64,000 nucleotides of DNA from a bacterium. GTDB lineage: Bacteria > Armatimonadota > Fimbriimonadia > Fimbriimonadales > Fimbriimonadaceae. The translations under genes were made by a program, and so were the position numbers. Below are positions 27,442 through 36,516 of this stretch, piece after piece. Under the pieces are notes generated by a model that searched no databases, was not told the DNA's origin, and saw only the letters and a list, made by a program, of their open reading frames with translations. Location: positions 558,001 through 622,000 of the forward strand of contig JAIXQR010000007.1 of assembly GCA_027485645.1 (NCBI GenBank), read 5' to 3'. How positions within the stretch are numbered: position 1 is the first letter of the stretch; each line of letters starts with the position of its first letter.

Positions 27442-27461
27442 TTGTCGAATCGGTTCGACAA
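27442..27461. promoter_or_regulatory. 8-bp perfect inverted repeat before the GH28 fusion gene
   Basis: TTGTCGAA (27442-27449) and TTCGACAA (27454-27461) flank TCGG. A TAAGAT -10-like hexamer is at 27431-27436, so the palindrome would cover about +1 to +20 of a transcript and sits 15 bp before the ATG. This is a typical repressor position. No regulator gene adjoins. Confidence 0.5.
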
Positions 27462-27476
27462 AGAAGCCAAACCGCT

Positions 27477-30400
27477 ATGCTCGTGCTCACCGCCACCCTT
27501 TTGATCCTGACCAACCCTGCCCTGCCGTTGCCGCAGCGGTCAACCGTCTTCTCCGTCACCAGCTTTGGGGCAGACGCGTCTGGCAAGCGGATAGCGACGC
27601 GAGCGATTCAGGGCGCGATCGATGCAGCAGAAAGAGCGGGGGGCGGTACCGTAGATTTTTCAGCTGGCACTTTTCGATCTGGAACGGTGCAGCTCAAGAG
27701 TGGTGTTACGCTCCATCTGCAGCAAGGAGCTACCCTCAAAGGGTCCTCCGACTTAAGTCATTACCAACGCGGGAACTGGCCGGCTCTCATCATTGGCACT
27801 AACTGCAAGAATATCAAGATCACGGGACTCGGAAAGATCGATGGCAACTCAGTTGAGCTCGAGAAAAGGTTCGCCGAAATCAAGACCAATCGCCGCTTCC
27901 TGGAGTACTTTCCCACGATCAGGAAGGGCGAAAAGCTTTCCTACATTGGCCCAACCGGAAACCCGACCGAACTCGATCCATACGCCATGAACGAGGCCGG
28001 CAAACTGGAGCAGCACCTCTACGGCCCCTACACTCGACCGAGCGAAATCGTGCGGCCGCAGGTCATCGAACTGCGAAAGTGTGTTGGCGTAACCATCCAA
28101 GACATCACGCTTGCCGATAGCGCGAACTGGGTGCAGACCTATCGCGACTGCGAGGAGATGAAGTTCCACCGCGTTAAGGTGCGGAGCACGAAGTATTGGA
28201 ACAACGATGGGCTAGACCTCGTGGACTGTCGGCGTGTCGAGATTTACGACTGCGACTTTGACTCGGCAGATGACGCCCTTTGCCTAAAGTCCGAACCGTT
28301 TGGGGCTGGCTGCTCCGACATCGTCGCATCCCGACTGAAGCTGGCCTCCCGAGCGAGCGCCATCAAATTTGGCACCGCCTCACATATCGGATTCAAGCGA
28401 ATCTACATTTCCGATGTCGTAGTGCGAGACACGTACCGATCTGCCGTAGCAATTCAGAGCGTGGATGGCGCCGAAATTGAGGACGTTACCGTCGAACGCT
28501 TGAAGGCGACGAATACGGGCAACGCCATCTTTGTCCGCCTGGGGCACCGTAACAAGAAGCGATCTCCAGGCTACATCCGGCGCATTCGACTGCGCGATTT
28601 TGACGTTCAGGTTCCGCCCCTCCCGAAGGACTACCATCGCGAGATTGGCGAGCCACACAATCTAATTCCGGCCTCCATTGCTGGCATTCCGGGATATCCA
28701 GTGCAAGATGTCGTTGCCGAGAACATCAAGATCTCCTATGGCGGCGGAGGGAACGCCGGTCACGCAAACGTTCCGCTAGATCGCATCAGTGAGATTCCCG
28801 AGAAGGACGGAAGCTATCCAGAGTTCTCAATGTGGGGTGAGCTACCCGCTTGGGCGCTTTACGTCCGGCATGCAGATGGCATCACCTTCAGAAACTCCAC
28901 TTTCGGTTTGCAACAGCCCGACTTTCGACCTGCATTTGTAACCGACGATGCGAGCAGGCTGACGCTGGACAAAGTATTGGTCTCGGGAAATGCCGGAGAG
29001 CTACACGGATTCTTTAAAGATTCGCCGCAAAAGACGATCAAGGACATCACGTGCACTTCCGCCACAGCTTTCAACTATAAGTCAGAAGGCGGCGACACCT
29101 CAAAGATTCAGGATTCCCGAACTCCGGCGTGGGTTGACCCGACGCAAGCCGAGGTCTATCGGGCCATCGCCCAACTTCAATCTACGCTTCGGCCGTGGGT
29201 CGTTCCAGATCAGGTGTTTTCGGTCACTCAATTTGGTGCGATTCCAGACGGGAAAACGATCTCGACCGCGGCCATCCAGCGCGCCATTGATAAGTGCCAT
29301 GAGAGTGGCGGTGGAGTTGTCCTGCTACAAGGAGGGGATTTTGTTTCCGGCACGATCGATCTCCGATCGAACGTGATGCTTGAGGTCTCGAAGGGGAGTC
29401 GATTACTGGGCAGTCTCAATCAAGCTGACTACCCTGATCGCGTACCAAAGACGTTCACCGTGATGGACTCCAACATGAATCTGCGGCAGTCGCTGATTTA
29501 TGCGGAGCGATGTAAGAACATAGGGATTCGTGGTGAAGGGCAAATCGACGGTCGAGGATCGCAAAAGAACTTTCCCGGTCCGACAACGATCACTGCCGTA
29601 ACCGGACGCCCCTTTTTGATGCGCATCATTGAATGTGAAAACGTCACCGTCACCGGGATCACGCTTAAGGACGCCGCCTCCTGGATGCAGAACTACCTTG
29701 CGTGCAGCAATGTGATCTTGGACAGCGTTACGGTTGACAGCCACGTGAATGGCAACAACGACGGAATTGATATTGATGGCTGCCGAAACGTTATTATCCG
29801 AAACTGCAAGGTCCGTTCTGGCGATGATGCTATGTGCTTCAAGGCGGCAAGCATGCGGCCAACCGAGAATGTGCTGGTTGAAAACTCAGACTTCTTTACT
29901 TACTGCAATGCCTTAAAGTTTGGTACGGATACCCAGGCCGACTTTCGTAATGTGCTCGTTCGAAATTGCCGCCTAGGCGGAATTGAGAACGGACAGGCGA
30001 CGTCTGGAATCACTTGGGCAACCGTTGATGGCGGGAACGTTCAAAACATCATCTGCGAAGACATCGACATCAGCCGCGCTGGATCACCTATCTTTATCAG
30101 ACGCGGGAGTCGGGGGCGAACCATCCCTGGAAACCCACGGCCCGTCACCGGACAGCTTGAGCGAGTGATTCTCCGCAACATCACCGGCAAAGACAACGGA
30201 GCTCGAGGCTCCATGATCTCGGGCGTCCCCGGCTTCCCGGTACGCGACTTGTTGTTATCTAACATCACGCTTGACGCCGCCGGAGATGCTCCAGAATCGG
30301 CAAGGACCATTCAGGTTCCCGAAGGCGAAACCGGCTACCCGGACGCCGGCTGGTTCGGAGTCAAGCACTTTCCCGCTTTCGGGTTCTTTTTCCGGCACGC

Positions 30401-30527
30401 CGAAGGCATCCACTTTGACCGAGTAACGGTAACGCCGCGAAAGAAGGATCCGCGGGAGTTCATGCATTTCGGCAATCAGGTGACTTCGACGCAAGCGAAC
30501 GGTCTTGGCTCGCCACCCACCAAATGA
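27477..30527 (+). CDS. tandem two-domain glycoside hydrolase family 28 (polygalacturonase-like)
   Basis: A 1016-aa secreted protein (signal: LVLTATLLILTNPALPLP) containing two complete GH28 right-handed beta-helix domains, residues ~23-575 and ~579-1016. Each opens alike (VFSVTSFGADASG / VFSVTQFGAIPDG). Each keeps catalytic Asp motifs: NNDGLDL (~242) and SADDALC (~263) in the first, NNDGIDI (~760) and SGDDAMC (~781) in the second. The GHG motif of classic polygalacturonases is not evident, so exo- or rhamnogalacturonan-type activity is possible. GH28 is normally a single domain, so this is a duplication/fusion. Confidence 0.9.
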   Translation: MLVLTATLLILTNPALPLPQRSTVFSVTSFGADASGKRIATRAIQGAIDAAERAGGGTVDFSAGTFRSGTVQLKSGVTLHLQQGATLKGSSDLSHYQRGNWPALIIGTNCKNIKITGLGKIDGNSVELEKRFAEIKTNRRFLEYFPTIRKGEKLSYIGPTGNPTELDPYAMNEAGKLEQHLYGPYTRPSEIVRPQVIELRKCVGVTIQDITLADSANWVQTYRDCEEMKFHRVKVRSTKYWNNDGLDLVDCRRVEIYDCDFDSADDALCLKSEPFGAGCSDIVASRLKLASRASAIKFGTASHIGFKRIYISDVVVRDTYRSAVAIQSVDGAEIEDVTVERLKATNTGNAIFVRLGHRNKKRSPGYIRRIRLRDFDVQVPPLPKDYHREIGEPHNLIPASIAGIPGYPVQDVVAENIKISYGGGGNAGHANVPLDRISEIPEKDGSYPEFSMWGELPAWALYVRHADGITFRNSTFGLQQPDFRPAFVTDDASRLTLDKVLVSGNAGELHGFFKDSPQKTIKDITCTSATAFNYKSEGGDTSKIQDSRTPAWVDPTQAEVYRAIAQLQSTLRPWVVPDQVFSVTQFGAIPDGKTISTAAIQRAIDKCHESGGGVVLLQGGDFVSGTIDLRSNVMLEVSKGSRLLGSLNQADYPDRVPKTFTVMDSNMNLRQSLIYAERCKNIGIRGEGQIDGRGSQKNFPGPTTITAVTGRPFLMRIIECENVTVTGITLKDAASWMQNYLACSNVILDSVTVDSHVNGNNDGIDIDGCRNVIIRNCKVRSGDDAMCFKAASMRPTENVLVENSDFFTYCNALKFGTDTQADFRNVLVRNCRLGGIENGQATSGITWATVDGGNVQNIICEDIDISRAGSPIFIRRGSRGRTIPGNPRPVTGQLERVILRNITGKDNGARGSMISGVPGFPVRDLLLSNITLDAAGDAPESARTIQVPEGETGYPDAGWFGVKHFPAFGFFFRHAEGIHFDRVTVTPRKKDPREFMHFGNQVTSTQANGLGSPPTK

Positions 30528-30728
30528 CACCTTTGTCGTAGTTGCGTCTGAACATCCTCATAACGTGGCAAAGCTCGCTGATTCACTCGGATTCACGATC
30601 CAGCTCTTGGGCTTCCGGTTTTCGATCCTAACGGACAAACCACCTCCCGGTCAACCGAAAAAGATCCCAAGGTCAGGGACCATGAAAATAGAACCAGCTT
30701 GAATACAACTTTGGATATTCAGTCGTTT

Positions 30729-31361
30729 TCACACTTTGCATGGTTTGGCCGTCCAAACAAGACCCGGCAATTCTCCAGCCGCAGCCGAGACTGTTTCTTC
30801 CCTCTCGATCTCGAACCCGGCCACCTGTAACCGCTCGCGCCAATCACTTTCTGTTCTCAGGTTGAACTCGGTCCGCGTAAACGGCATAGAGGCCAGAGTT
30901 TCGTACGGCCGAAACCCGATGACAAACCGACCACCGGGCTTGAGGACGCGGCGAATTTCGGCAAGATTTTCATGGGGATCCTGCCAGAAGTAGATCACAT
31001 TGACGGCGAGCGCGACATCGAAGGAACCCGACGGCAGGTCACCATCTGCGGATAAGATCTCAATTCGACCCTTGTCAATTTCTTTTCGAAAGGCTCGCTC
31101 GGCTAGCCGGAGCATTTCCGCAGAAGATTCAATTCCAGTGAGGTGTAGTGTTGGATCGAGGTCCAGGATTTGGCGAAAGTGACTGCCGTTGCCGAACCCA
31201 ACTTCAAGAACTTTCGCATTCGGTCCCACTTGCAAGCTGCGAATCGCATGAGAGTAAAGCGTGCGGTTGCCGCGATTCATCACCCGCCCCATCAATGGAG
31301 CGAGCCATCCGTGCGGACGCCGCAGCTGCGCCGCAATCTGAGCTGCGAGCCAAGATTTCAT
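30729..31361 (-). CDS. class I SAM-dependent methyltransferase
   Basis: A 210-aa Rossmann methyltransferase. SAM motif I is VLEVGFGNGSHF, motif II contains LTGIESSAEML, motif IV is FDVALAVNVIYFW and a post-IV motif is LKPGGRFVIGF. No targeting sequence. Substrate unknown; a small-molecule (Methyltransf_11) type. Two TAGAG-N6-CTCTA palindromes lie upstream and overlap a plausible promoter (TTACTC-N16-TAAAAG on the minus strand), so it is probably under a dedicated repressor. Confidence 0.88.
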   Translation of the reverse strand: MKSWLAAQIAAQLRRPHGWLAPLMGRVMNRGNRTLYSHAIRSLQVGPNAKVLEVGFGNGSHFRQILDLDPTLHLTGIESSAEMLRLAERAFRKEIDKGRIEILSADGDLPSGSFDVALAVNVIYFWQDPHENLAEIRRVLKPGGRFVIGFRPYETLASMPFTRTEFNLRTESDWRERLQVAGFEIEREETVSAAAGELPGLVWTAKPCKV

Positions 31362-31809
31362 GGCTTCCCCGTTGAGAAGTGAACGTGAATCAGCATTAGA
31401 GCTTTTACTCTACCAGATTTTTAGAGTAATTGCTCTATTTTGTCCAGCGTTCCTGGAGATGGCGGAAGCCGAGAAATGGTCACGACTTTGCCAAAGAATT
31501 CTCCCCTTGCCAACCCCGTGTTCACATCGAGAACGACAACCCTCACAGCAAGTTTATTGCCCTGCGCATCCGACGAACTGAGTCATGATTCGCATGATAT
31601 TTTCTGAGGGATTCCAAGCCCTGCTAGGACGTCTTTCGGAGCTCGAGCACGCAGAGCACAGACGGCTTCCGTAGCCCGACACATGTGAAAGCAAAATCGG
31701 GATTGAACTCATCAGCAGAAGCGAGATTGCCGCCGAGGCTTTCTCACTTCTGCCGCGCAACGGTCACCCAGCGAGGCGATGTTCCATCGAATCGATCACG
31801 CCAGGAACT
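31362..31809. other. intergenic region (448 bp) with operator sites at its left end
   Basis: Between the SDR stop and the methyltransferase start, both on the minus strand. Apart from the paired palindromes at 31397-31437, no convincing gene was found. Two short open frames (31360-31581 +, 31554-31760 -) lack family features and ribosome binding sites. Confidence 0.5.
31397..31437. promoter_or_regulatory. two tandem TAGAG-N6-CTCTA palindromes upstream of the methyltransferase
   Basis: TAGAG-CTTTTA-CTCTA at 31397-31412 and TAGAG-TAATTG-CTCTA at 31422-31437, centre-to-centre 25 bp. On the minus strand they cover a -35-like TTACTC (31429-31424) and a -10-like TAAAAG (31407-31402). Two equal sites spaced across a promoter suggest cooperative binding by a dimeric repressor. 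The regulator is not adjacent. Confidence 0.6.
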
Positions 31810-32520
31810 TTAGAGTTCAGTACCGGCGTAGTCCTGCGCTCGGAACAGCTTTCCGGCCGTTCCGTCGTTGATGAGGGCAGGCACGAGCGCGCCGGGAAGA
31901 ACCGATTCCACCGAATTCGGCGCATTGGGACCGCCCAAATCGGTTCGCAGCCAGCCTGGATCGAGCAGGTTCATGAGGACGCCCGTACCTTCCAGCTTGC
32001 CCACCGTATCGTACACGAACTTATCAACGGCGGCCTTCGATACTGCATAGGCGATGAGTTCCGGCTGGTCGGCAATTCCGGATGTCACGTTGATGATTCG
32101 ACCCCAGCCTCGACCAACCATGCCTGGAATTAGTGCGTGGCAGATATGGATCAGAGCAGTCACGTTCACTTCAAAGCTTAGTCTTAAGTCGTCGGCTGGA
32201 ACAGTGAGCCAATCACTGTAGTAGCTAGTCATAATCGCCGCGTTGTTGTAAACGATGTCAATGCGAGGGCCGTTGAGTAGCAGCTCTTTCAGCATCGCAG
32301 ATACGTCGGCTGAGCTGGCCAACTCGGCTTCAACTTGCCTCACTTCCACGCCCTTACTGGTCAGTTCCGCCGCCAGAGCGTTGGTGTTTGAAACGTTACG
32401 GCTGTGCAACACCACGTTGCACCCATGATCAGCTAGCCCTAAGCTCACCTGTCTTCCAATACCGCGGCTTGCGCCGGTCACTAGTGCCCACTTTCCTCGA
32501 ATGTCCGCCTTTGTTGTCAT
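31810..32520 (-). CDS. SDR family NAD(P)-dependent oxidoreductase
   Basis: A 236-aa short-chain dehydrogenase. The cofactor motif TGASRGIG (TGxxxGIG) is at residues ~16-23, NNAA is in VYNNAAIM, the catalytic Ser is in NVTSG, and YAVSK gives Tyr/Lys. Cofactor preference and substrate are unclear. A degenerate copy of its C-terminal half exists at 55449-55800. Lies just downstream of the GH5 gene on the same strand (46 bp), so it could belong to that operon. Confidence 0.9.
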   Translation of the reverse strand: MTTKADIRGKWALVTGASRGIGRQVSLGLADHGCNVVLHSRNVSNTNALAAELTSKGVEVRQVEAELASSADVSAMLKELLLNGPRIDIVYNNAAIMTSYYSDWLTVPADDLRLSFEVNVTALIHICHALIPGMVGRGWGRIINVTSGIADQPELIAYAVSKAAVDKFVYDTVGKLEGTGVLMNLLDPGWLRTDLGGPNAPNSVESVLPGALVPALINDGTAGKLFRAQDYAGTEL

Positions 32521-32565
32521 TTGTTTTTCTTTTCCTGATGCAGTTCGAATCTAACGATTCCTGGA

Positions 32566-35346
32566 TTATCTAGAGTTGATCTTGATTTCGATATCGTCGT
32601 TAAATAATGTCGCCCGCGTCATAAGGCGGTTCGTGTAGAGTCCCATGTGAGCGCCGGCGAGGCCTGGCTTTCCCATGTAGGGACCAGCCGAAGCAAGCTT
32701 GCCATCCAGATAGATGCGGACTTCGTTTTTGTTTACGTCCGTCTCCACGCGGACTTGGGTCCACTTCCCGAGAACGAACTCCGGGCCATCGTCAGGCACG
32801 GGATAAAACGTGCTCCTTGAATAGCCTTGGACCTGGTACTTTCCGGGTGATCCAACCAAGTTCACCATCACGGAGGGACGCCACCCTGTTCCTCCGGCCG
32901 GAACGGTCTCGTCGAACAGGGTGACCAGGTTCAGCCAAGGTTTGGTGCGGTAAGGGCCGAGCTCCACAGGATCCAGATCGCTCACCTTGACGTCGAATGT
33001 GACCTTGGAACTGCCGGGTCGGAATCGGTCAAAGGTGATCTCCGGGTGGAGATGAACGCTTTCCGGATCTTCCACCTTGAGATCTGGTGTTAGCCGCCCC
33101 GCGAAAACGAGTCCCCTTTTCGGAACCGCAGGATCTGGCTCGTAACCGTAATGCCCAGAGATCAGACGTTGGTTCGAGTTTATAAAGCTCGATTCGCTTG
33201 AACAGTCGCTCCGCCAGACGAAACTTTCCTCCCCCTTCCTCGCGGTTAGGGCCTTCTTTACATAGGCTCCCCAATACGAAGTAGGAGAGTAATCCCAGCC
33301 GGTGATGAGGCAAGGATTAGCGGATGGGTGGAAACTCCAAGCAGTCCAATTCAGTTGGTGCTTCTCGATATACGCCATAACCGCCGGCGCCCATTCTTCG
33401 GTGTAAACGTTCTCATGGGGAGGGTCGCCTTGCTTCCATGGCTTCGTACCCACCTCACCTACGAGTACCGGATGCTTCGCGATAACGGGAGTGACATTTG
33501 CGTCCCAGTCTTTTTTCCAAGGGTAAATGTGCGTGGCATAGACAATGCCGTTACCGGCTTTGTCACTAAGTCCGTGACCATCAAGAACCCCTCGAAGGTC
33601 GTAGGCCCAGTCTAGTCCACCAACAACAACCACATTCTTGGCGCCAGTTGATCTGACGGTGTCGACTAAGGCTTGCATTCCCGGGGAACGGTATGAAACA
33701 CCTTTGCTCGCATCTTCAACTTGCCCACCTTTCTGCCAGATGTCCCAAGAAACGCTATGCGGTTCGTTATAGAGATCGAACAAAACAGCAGGGTTGTTTG
33801 CGTACCGCTTGGCGAAGTCCTTCCAGAACACGATGCTGTTCATGTCCGGCATCTTGTGCTGCCCTACGTTTTGCCCCCACTTGCCCGCGTCAGACCAGTG
33901 CAGGTCAAGAAGGACGTAGCAATTCTTTGCCGAAACTTTCTTTACGATGTTGTCGACGATCTTTCGATACGCCTCACCTTGATCCGCCGCTCGCTTTCCC
34001 TTCTCGTACCCAAACCAGAGGTCTTGGGTAAGCGGGATTCGGATAACGTTCGCTTTCCAATCATCGATCGCGACGTCGATCGACTGCATGACGTTTTCAC
34101 CGGTTGGACTCCAGTCCAAGCTCGGCACATTCACGCCTTGCAAGCGCACAACATTGCCGCTTGAATCTCTCAACTGGTTGCCCACCACGCGTAGCCCTTG
34201 CGCTGCACTTCCGCGATTTTCAACGGCAATGTCGTCGATCAGGAAGCTCCCGCTGACTTTGCCGCTGGGATTTATCCCGAGATCAAGCTGGCTGACGATC
34301 TTGGGATCAAAGCCTTCCGGCTGGACGAGGTCTGCGAGTGGAATGGCGACTTCGTGCCACTGCCCATCCCGGTAGTTCGGAGAGTACAGGGCTATTCGAG
34401 CCTTTGACGTGTGGTGTTCGGGTGTATCGAGCACGTCTCCGTTGCAAAGCAATTGTGCATCGAGATCGCCCGTAGTTCCTTGGGCTTTGATCCAAAAGGT
34501 CAAGTGGGTCATCGAGCGAATGTCTGTGCCGACGTTCGTCCCGGTCTTCCATCCGAACCAGTGGAAGCCGCAGCCGATCCACACGTTCTCATCATCAAAT
34601 TTGAATTCGAGCGCCGTATCGCCGCTGTGCGCCTCACCTGTTTTGGCTGCATAAGTTGACGTTGGTGGGTTTGCCCAGCCGCCGAAACTCTTCGCCGATT
34701 CCCCGTCCCACACCACGACTCTGGAAGCTTGCGGCGGCACTTTTACCGCTGGCTTCGGAGCGGCCACTGTCTTGAATGGTGCGGCCGTCAGCGAAACCTT
34801 GGAAAACCAATATTTCGCGCCCGGAGCGGTGGCCAAGTTCGTGAACGTGATTCGAGCGTTCTTGTCGTCCCAAGGTCCGCTGAAAGCGAACGTTCGCTTC
34901 TCCCACTTAGTGGAGAGGTTGACTTCTGTCGCGGCCCCGTGGTGCTCCCACGGCTCATGATTCTGCATGCAGTTGACGGTGATGACCGTAGGTCGCGCTG
35001 CCTTTGCCCAATAGGTCAGGGTGTACTTCCGACCCTTTTCGATCTTCAGCCCACCTTGGTGTAGTTGAACTTGCCAGGACTGCTCACCTTTGCTTTGGAT
35101 GTTTACTTTGAGGGCGGTCGCACCTCCTGGTCCCTCTTTCGCGACGGTCATAGCGCCCTTGGCGTTGCCAGCTTGCTCGAGCGTCCAGCCCTGCGTTCCT
35201 TTGCTGTAGTCACCATTAACGAGCAACTCAGAAGCGCCTCGCGTCGCGGTATTTGGCTTGACCGTTCTAATCTGCGGAACCGCCGTGCAAGTTACGGCAA
35301 GAGCAATTCCCAGGATGACGAGCGAACGTGCGTGAATATTTGACAT
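32566..35346 (-). CDS. secreted multidomain GH5 cellulase-like enzyme with carbohydrate-binding modules
   Basis: About 926 aa. Domain order: signal peptide (SLVILGIALAVTCTA), CBM4/9-like jelly roll (~45-190), a second galactose-binding/CBM11-like domain (~210-375), a GH5 barrel (~385-700) with the acid/base Glu in DLYNEPH (~525) and nucleophile in LVGEVGTK (~630), and a C-terminal LamG-like sandwich (~740-926). Likely cleaves beta-glucan, mannan or related plant glycans outside the cell. An upstream GTG (35358) overlapping the lacI stop is an alternative start. Sits directly after a LacI regulator, which probably controls it. Confidence 0.9.
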   Translation of the reverse strand: MSNIHARSLVILGIALAVTCTAVPQIRTVKPNTATRGASELLVNGDYSKGTQGWTLEQAGNAKGAMTVAKEGPGGATALKVNIQSKGEQSWQVQLHQGGLKIEKGRKYTLTYWAKAARPTVITVNCMQNHEPWEHHGAATEVNLSTKWEKRTFAFSGPWDDKNARITFTNLATAPGAKYWFSKVSLTAAPFKTVAAPKPAVKVPPQASRVVVWDGESAKSFGGWANPPTSTYAAKTGEAHSGDTALEFKFDDENVWIGCGFHWFGWKTGTNVGTDIRSMTHLTFWIKAQGTTGDLDAQLLCNGDVLDTPEHHTSKARIALYSPNYRDGQWHEVAIPLADLVQPEGFDPKIVSQLDLGINPSGKVSGSFLIDDIAVENRGSAAQGLRVVGNQLRDSSGNVVRLQGVNVPSLDWSPTGENVMQSIDVAIDDWKANVIRIPLTQDLWFGYEKGKRAADQGEAYRKIVDNIVKKVSAKNCYVLLDLHWSDAGKWGQNVGQHKMPDMNSIVFWKDFAKRYANNPAVLFDLYNEPHSVSWDIWQKGGQVEDASKGVSYRSPGMQALVDTVRSTGAKNVVVVGGLDWAYDLRGVLDGHGLSDKAGNGIVYATHIYPWKKDWDANVTPVIAKHPVLVGEVGTKPWKQGDPPHENVYTEEWAPAVMAYIEKHQLNWTAWSFHPSANPCLITGWDYSPTSYWGAYVKKALTARKGEESFVWRSDCSSESSFINSNQRLISGHYGYEPDPAVPKRGLVFAGRLTPDLKVEDPESVHLHPEITFDRFRPGSSKVTFDVKVSDLDPVELGPYRTKPWLNLVTLFDETVPAGGTGWRPSVMVNLVGSPGKYQVQGYSRSTFYPVPDDGPEFVLGKWTQVRVETDVNKNEVRIYLDGKLASAGPYMGKPGLAGAHMGLYTNRLMTRATLFNDDIEIKINSR

Positions 35347-35357
35347 GGGTTGACTCA

Positions 35358-36395
35358 CTAGATGCCGGCCGAAGCGAAACCTCGGGTTCTTGGCGGAGCG
35401 CTCGATGCGCGGACGATAAGCTTTGGGGTGACGATGATGGACTGCGGAGCGGGTTCGGGATGCGTTCCCTGAATTCGAGCCACTAGAAGGCTGACAAAGG
35501 CCGAAGCCAGCGGGGAAATGTGCGCACCTACGGTTGTCAACCGCGGGGAAAGGTACGTGGCGAGGTCAAGATCATCGAATCCGACCACGGTCATTTCGCT
35601 CGGAATCGACACGCCCGCTTCCTCCAACTGCCGGTAGACGACCGCAGCAAGGGAGTCTTGATACGCAAAGATCGCGGTCGGAGGATCGGGCAGAGCTAGT
35701 AGTCGCGTCACTCCAAGTCTCACATCCTCTTCGTTCTTCACTTCGATGGACATGGCTGGAGGCAGCGGAATGCCCCTTTCGCGGAGAACGTCTCCGAAAC
35801 CGACCAATCGATCAAAGGCGCCTCGGTGCGGAGCTTTTCCGAGTACGGCAATCCGGGTGTGTCCAAGATCGGCAAGATGACTGGCCAATTCACGACCTCC
35901 CGCAGAGTCGTCTCCCGCCACTAAATCGAGGTGGTCAGAATCCTCCACCCAGCCCATTATCACCACGGGCGTTCCAGAGGCCGTCAAGGCGTTGACCTGA
36001 CTTCTTGCAACGAGGCCACGCTCGCCAGTCACCAGGAGAACACCATCTGCCCGGTTCGCCGAAAGCGAGGCGATGCAGTCACTCTCCGACTCTTGGTCCG
36101 CGGCGCTCAAGTGAAGCTGCAAGCTGTATCCAGCGAGCTTTGCGTGGTCGGCCACCCGTTGGATAAGTTCGGGATAGAACGGATTCGAAACCTCTGGAAC
36201 AACCAGGCCAATCGTCTTCGTGGAGCGGGTCTTGAGGTTCCGAGCAACCTGATTGACCTGGTAACCAGCTTCCCGCGCCAGGTTTTGGATTCGTTCTTTG
36301 GTCGAAGGATTTACAAGGGGGCTGTCTGCAAGCGCCCGAGACACCGTCGAGTGGGAAACGCCAGCCTTTAGCGCAATGTCTTCAAGAGTAACCAA
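35358..36395 (-). CDS. LacI family transcriptional regulator
   Basis: A 345-aa protein. The N-terminal HTH is VTLEDIALKAGVSHSTVSRALA with a hinge helix at VNQVARNLKTRSTKTIG, followed by a periplasmic-binding-protein-like sugar sensor (IGLVVPEVSNPFYPELI ... VGFDDLDLATYLSPRLTTV). TTG start. It is followed immediately by the GH5 gene, so it is presumably a sugar-responsive repressor of its own operon. The upstream region has two 14-bp LacI-type operators in inverted orientation. Confidence 0.92.
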   Translation of the reverse strand: MVTLEDIALKAGVSHSTVSRALADSPLVNPSTKERIQNLAREAGYQVNQVARNLKTRSTKTIGLVVPEVSNPFYPELIQRVADHAKLAGYSLQLHLSAADQESESDCIASLSANRADGVLLVTGERGLVARSQVNALTASGTPVVIMGWVEDSDHLDLVAGDDSAGGRELASHLADLGHTRIAVLGKAPHRGAFDRLVGFGDVLRERGIPLPPAMSIEVKNEEDVRLGVTRLLALPDPPTAIFAYQDSLAAVVYRQLEEAGVSIPSEMTVVGFDDLDLATYLSPRLTTVGAHISPLASAFVSLLVARIQGTHPEPAPQSIIVTPKLIVRASSAPPRTRGFASAGI

Positions 36396-36423
36396 CCCTC
36401 ATTCCCCCTTCTCGGACCTGCTT

Positions 36424-36471
36424 TGCACACGATTGCAGAGATACTACCATCACTCTTTGCAATCGTGTGCA
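36424..36471. promoter_or_regulatory. paired LacI-type operators upstream of the lacI-GH5 operon
   Basis: TGCACACGATTGCA (36424-36437) and its exact reverse complement TGCAATCGTGTGCA (36458-36471), centres 34 bp apart. Each has TGCA arms around a central CG, the typical LacI-family operator form. A TAGTAT -10-like hexamer on the minus strand (36446-36441) lies between them. Binding at both sites would enclose the promoter. Confidence 0.75.
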
Positions 36472-36516
36472 GTCGGGTTCTCTCCAGAAGTTCGCTCGGC
36501 TCTGTTCGTTTGTTGC

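Noticed and set aside
30505-30702. 65-codon frame after the GH28 fusion
   Set aside because: Overlaps the GH28 end, has no family features and no ribosome binding site.
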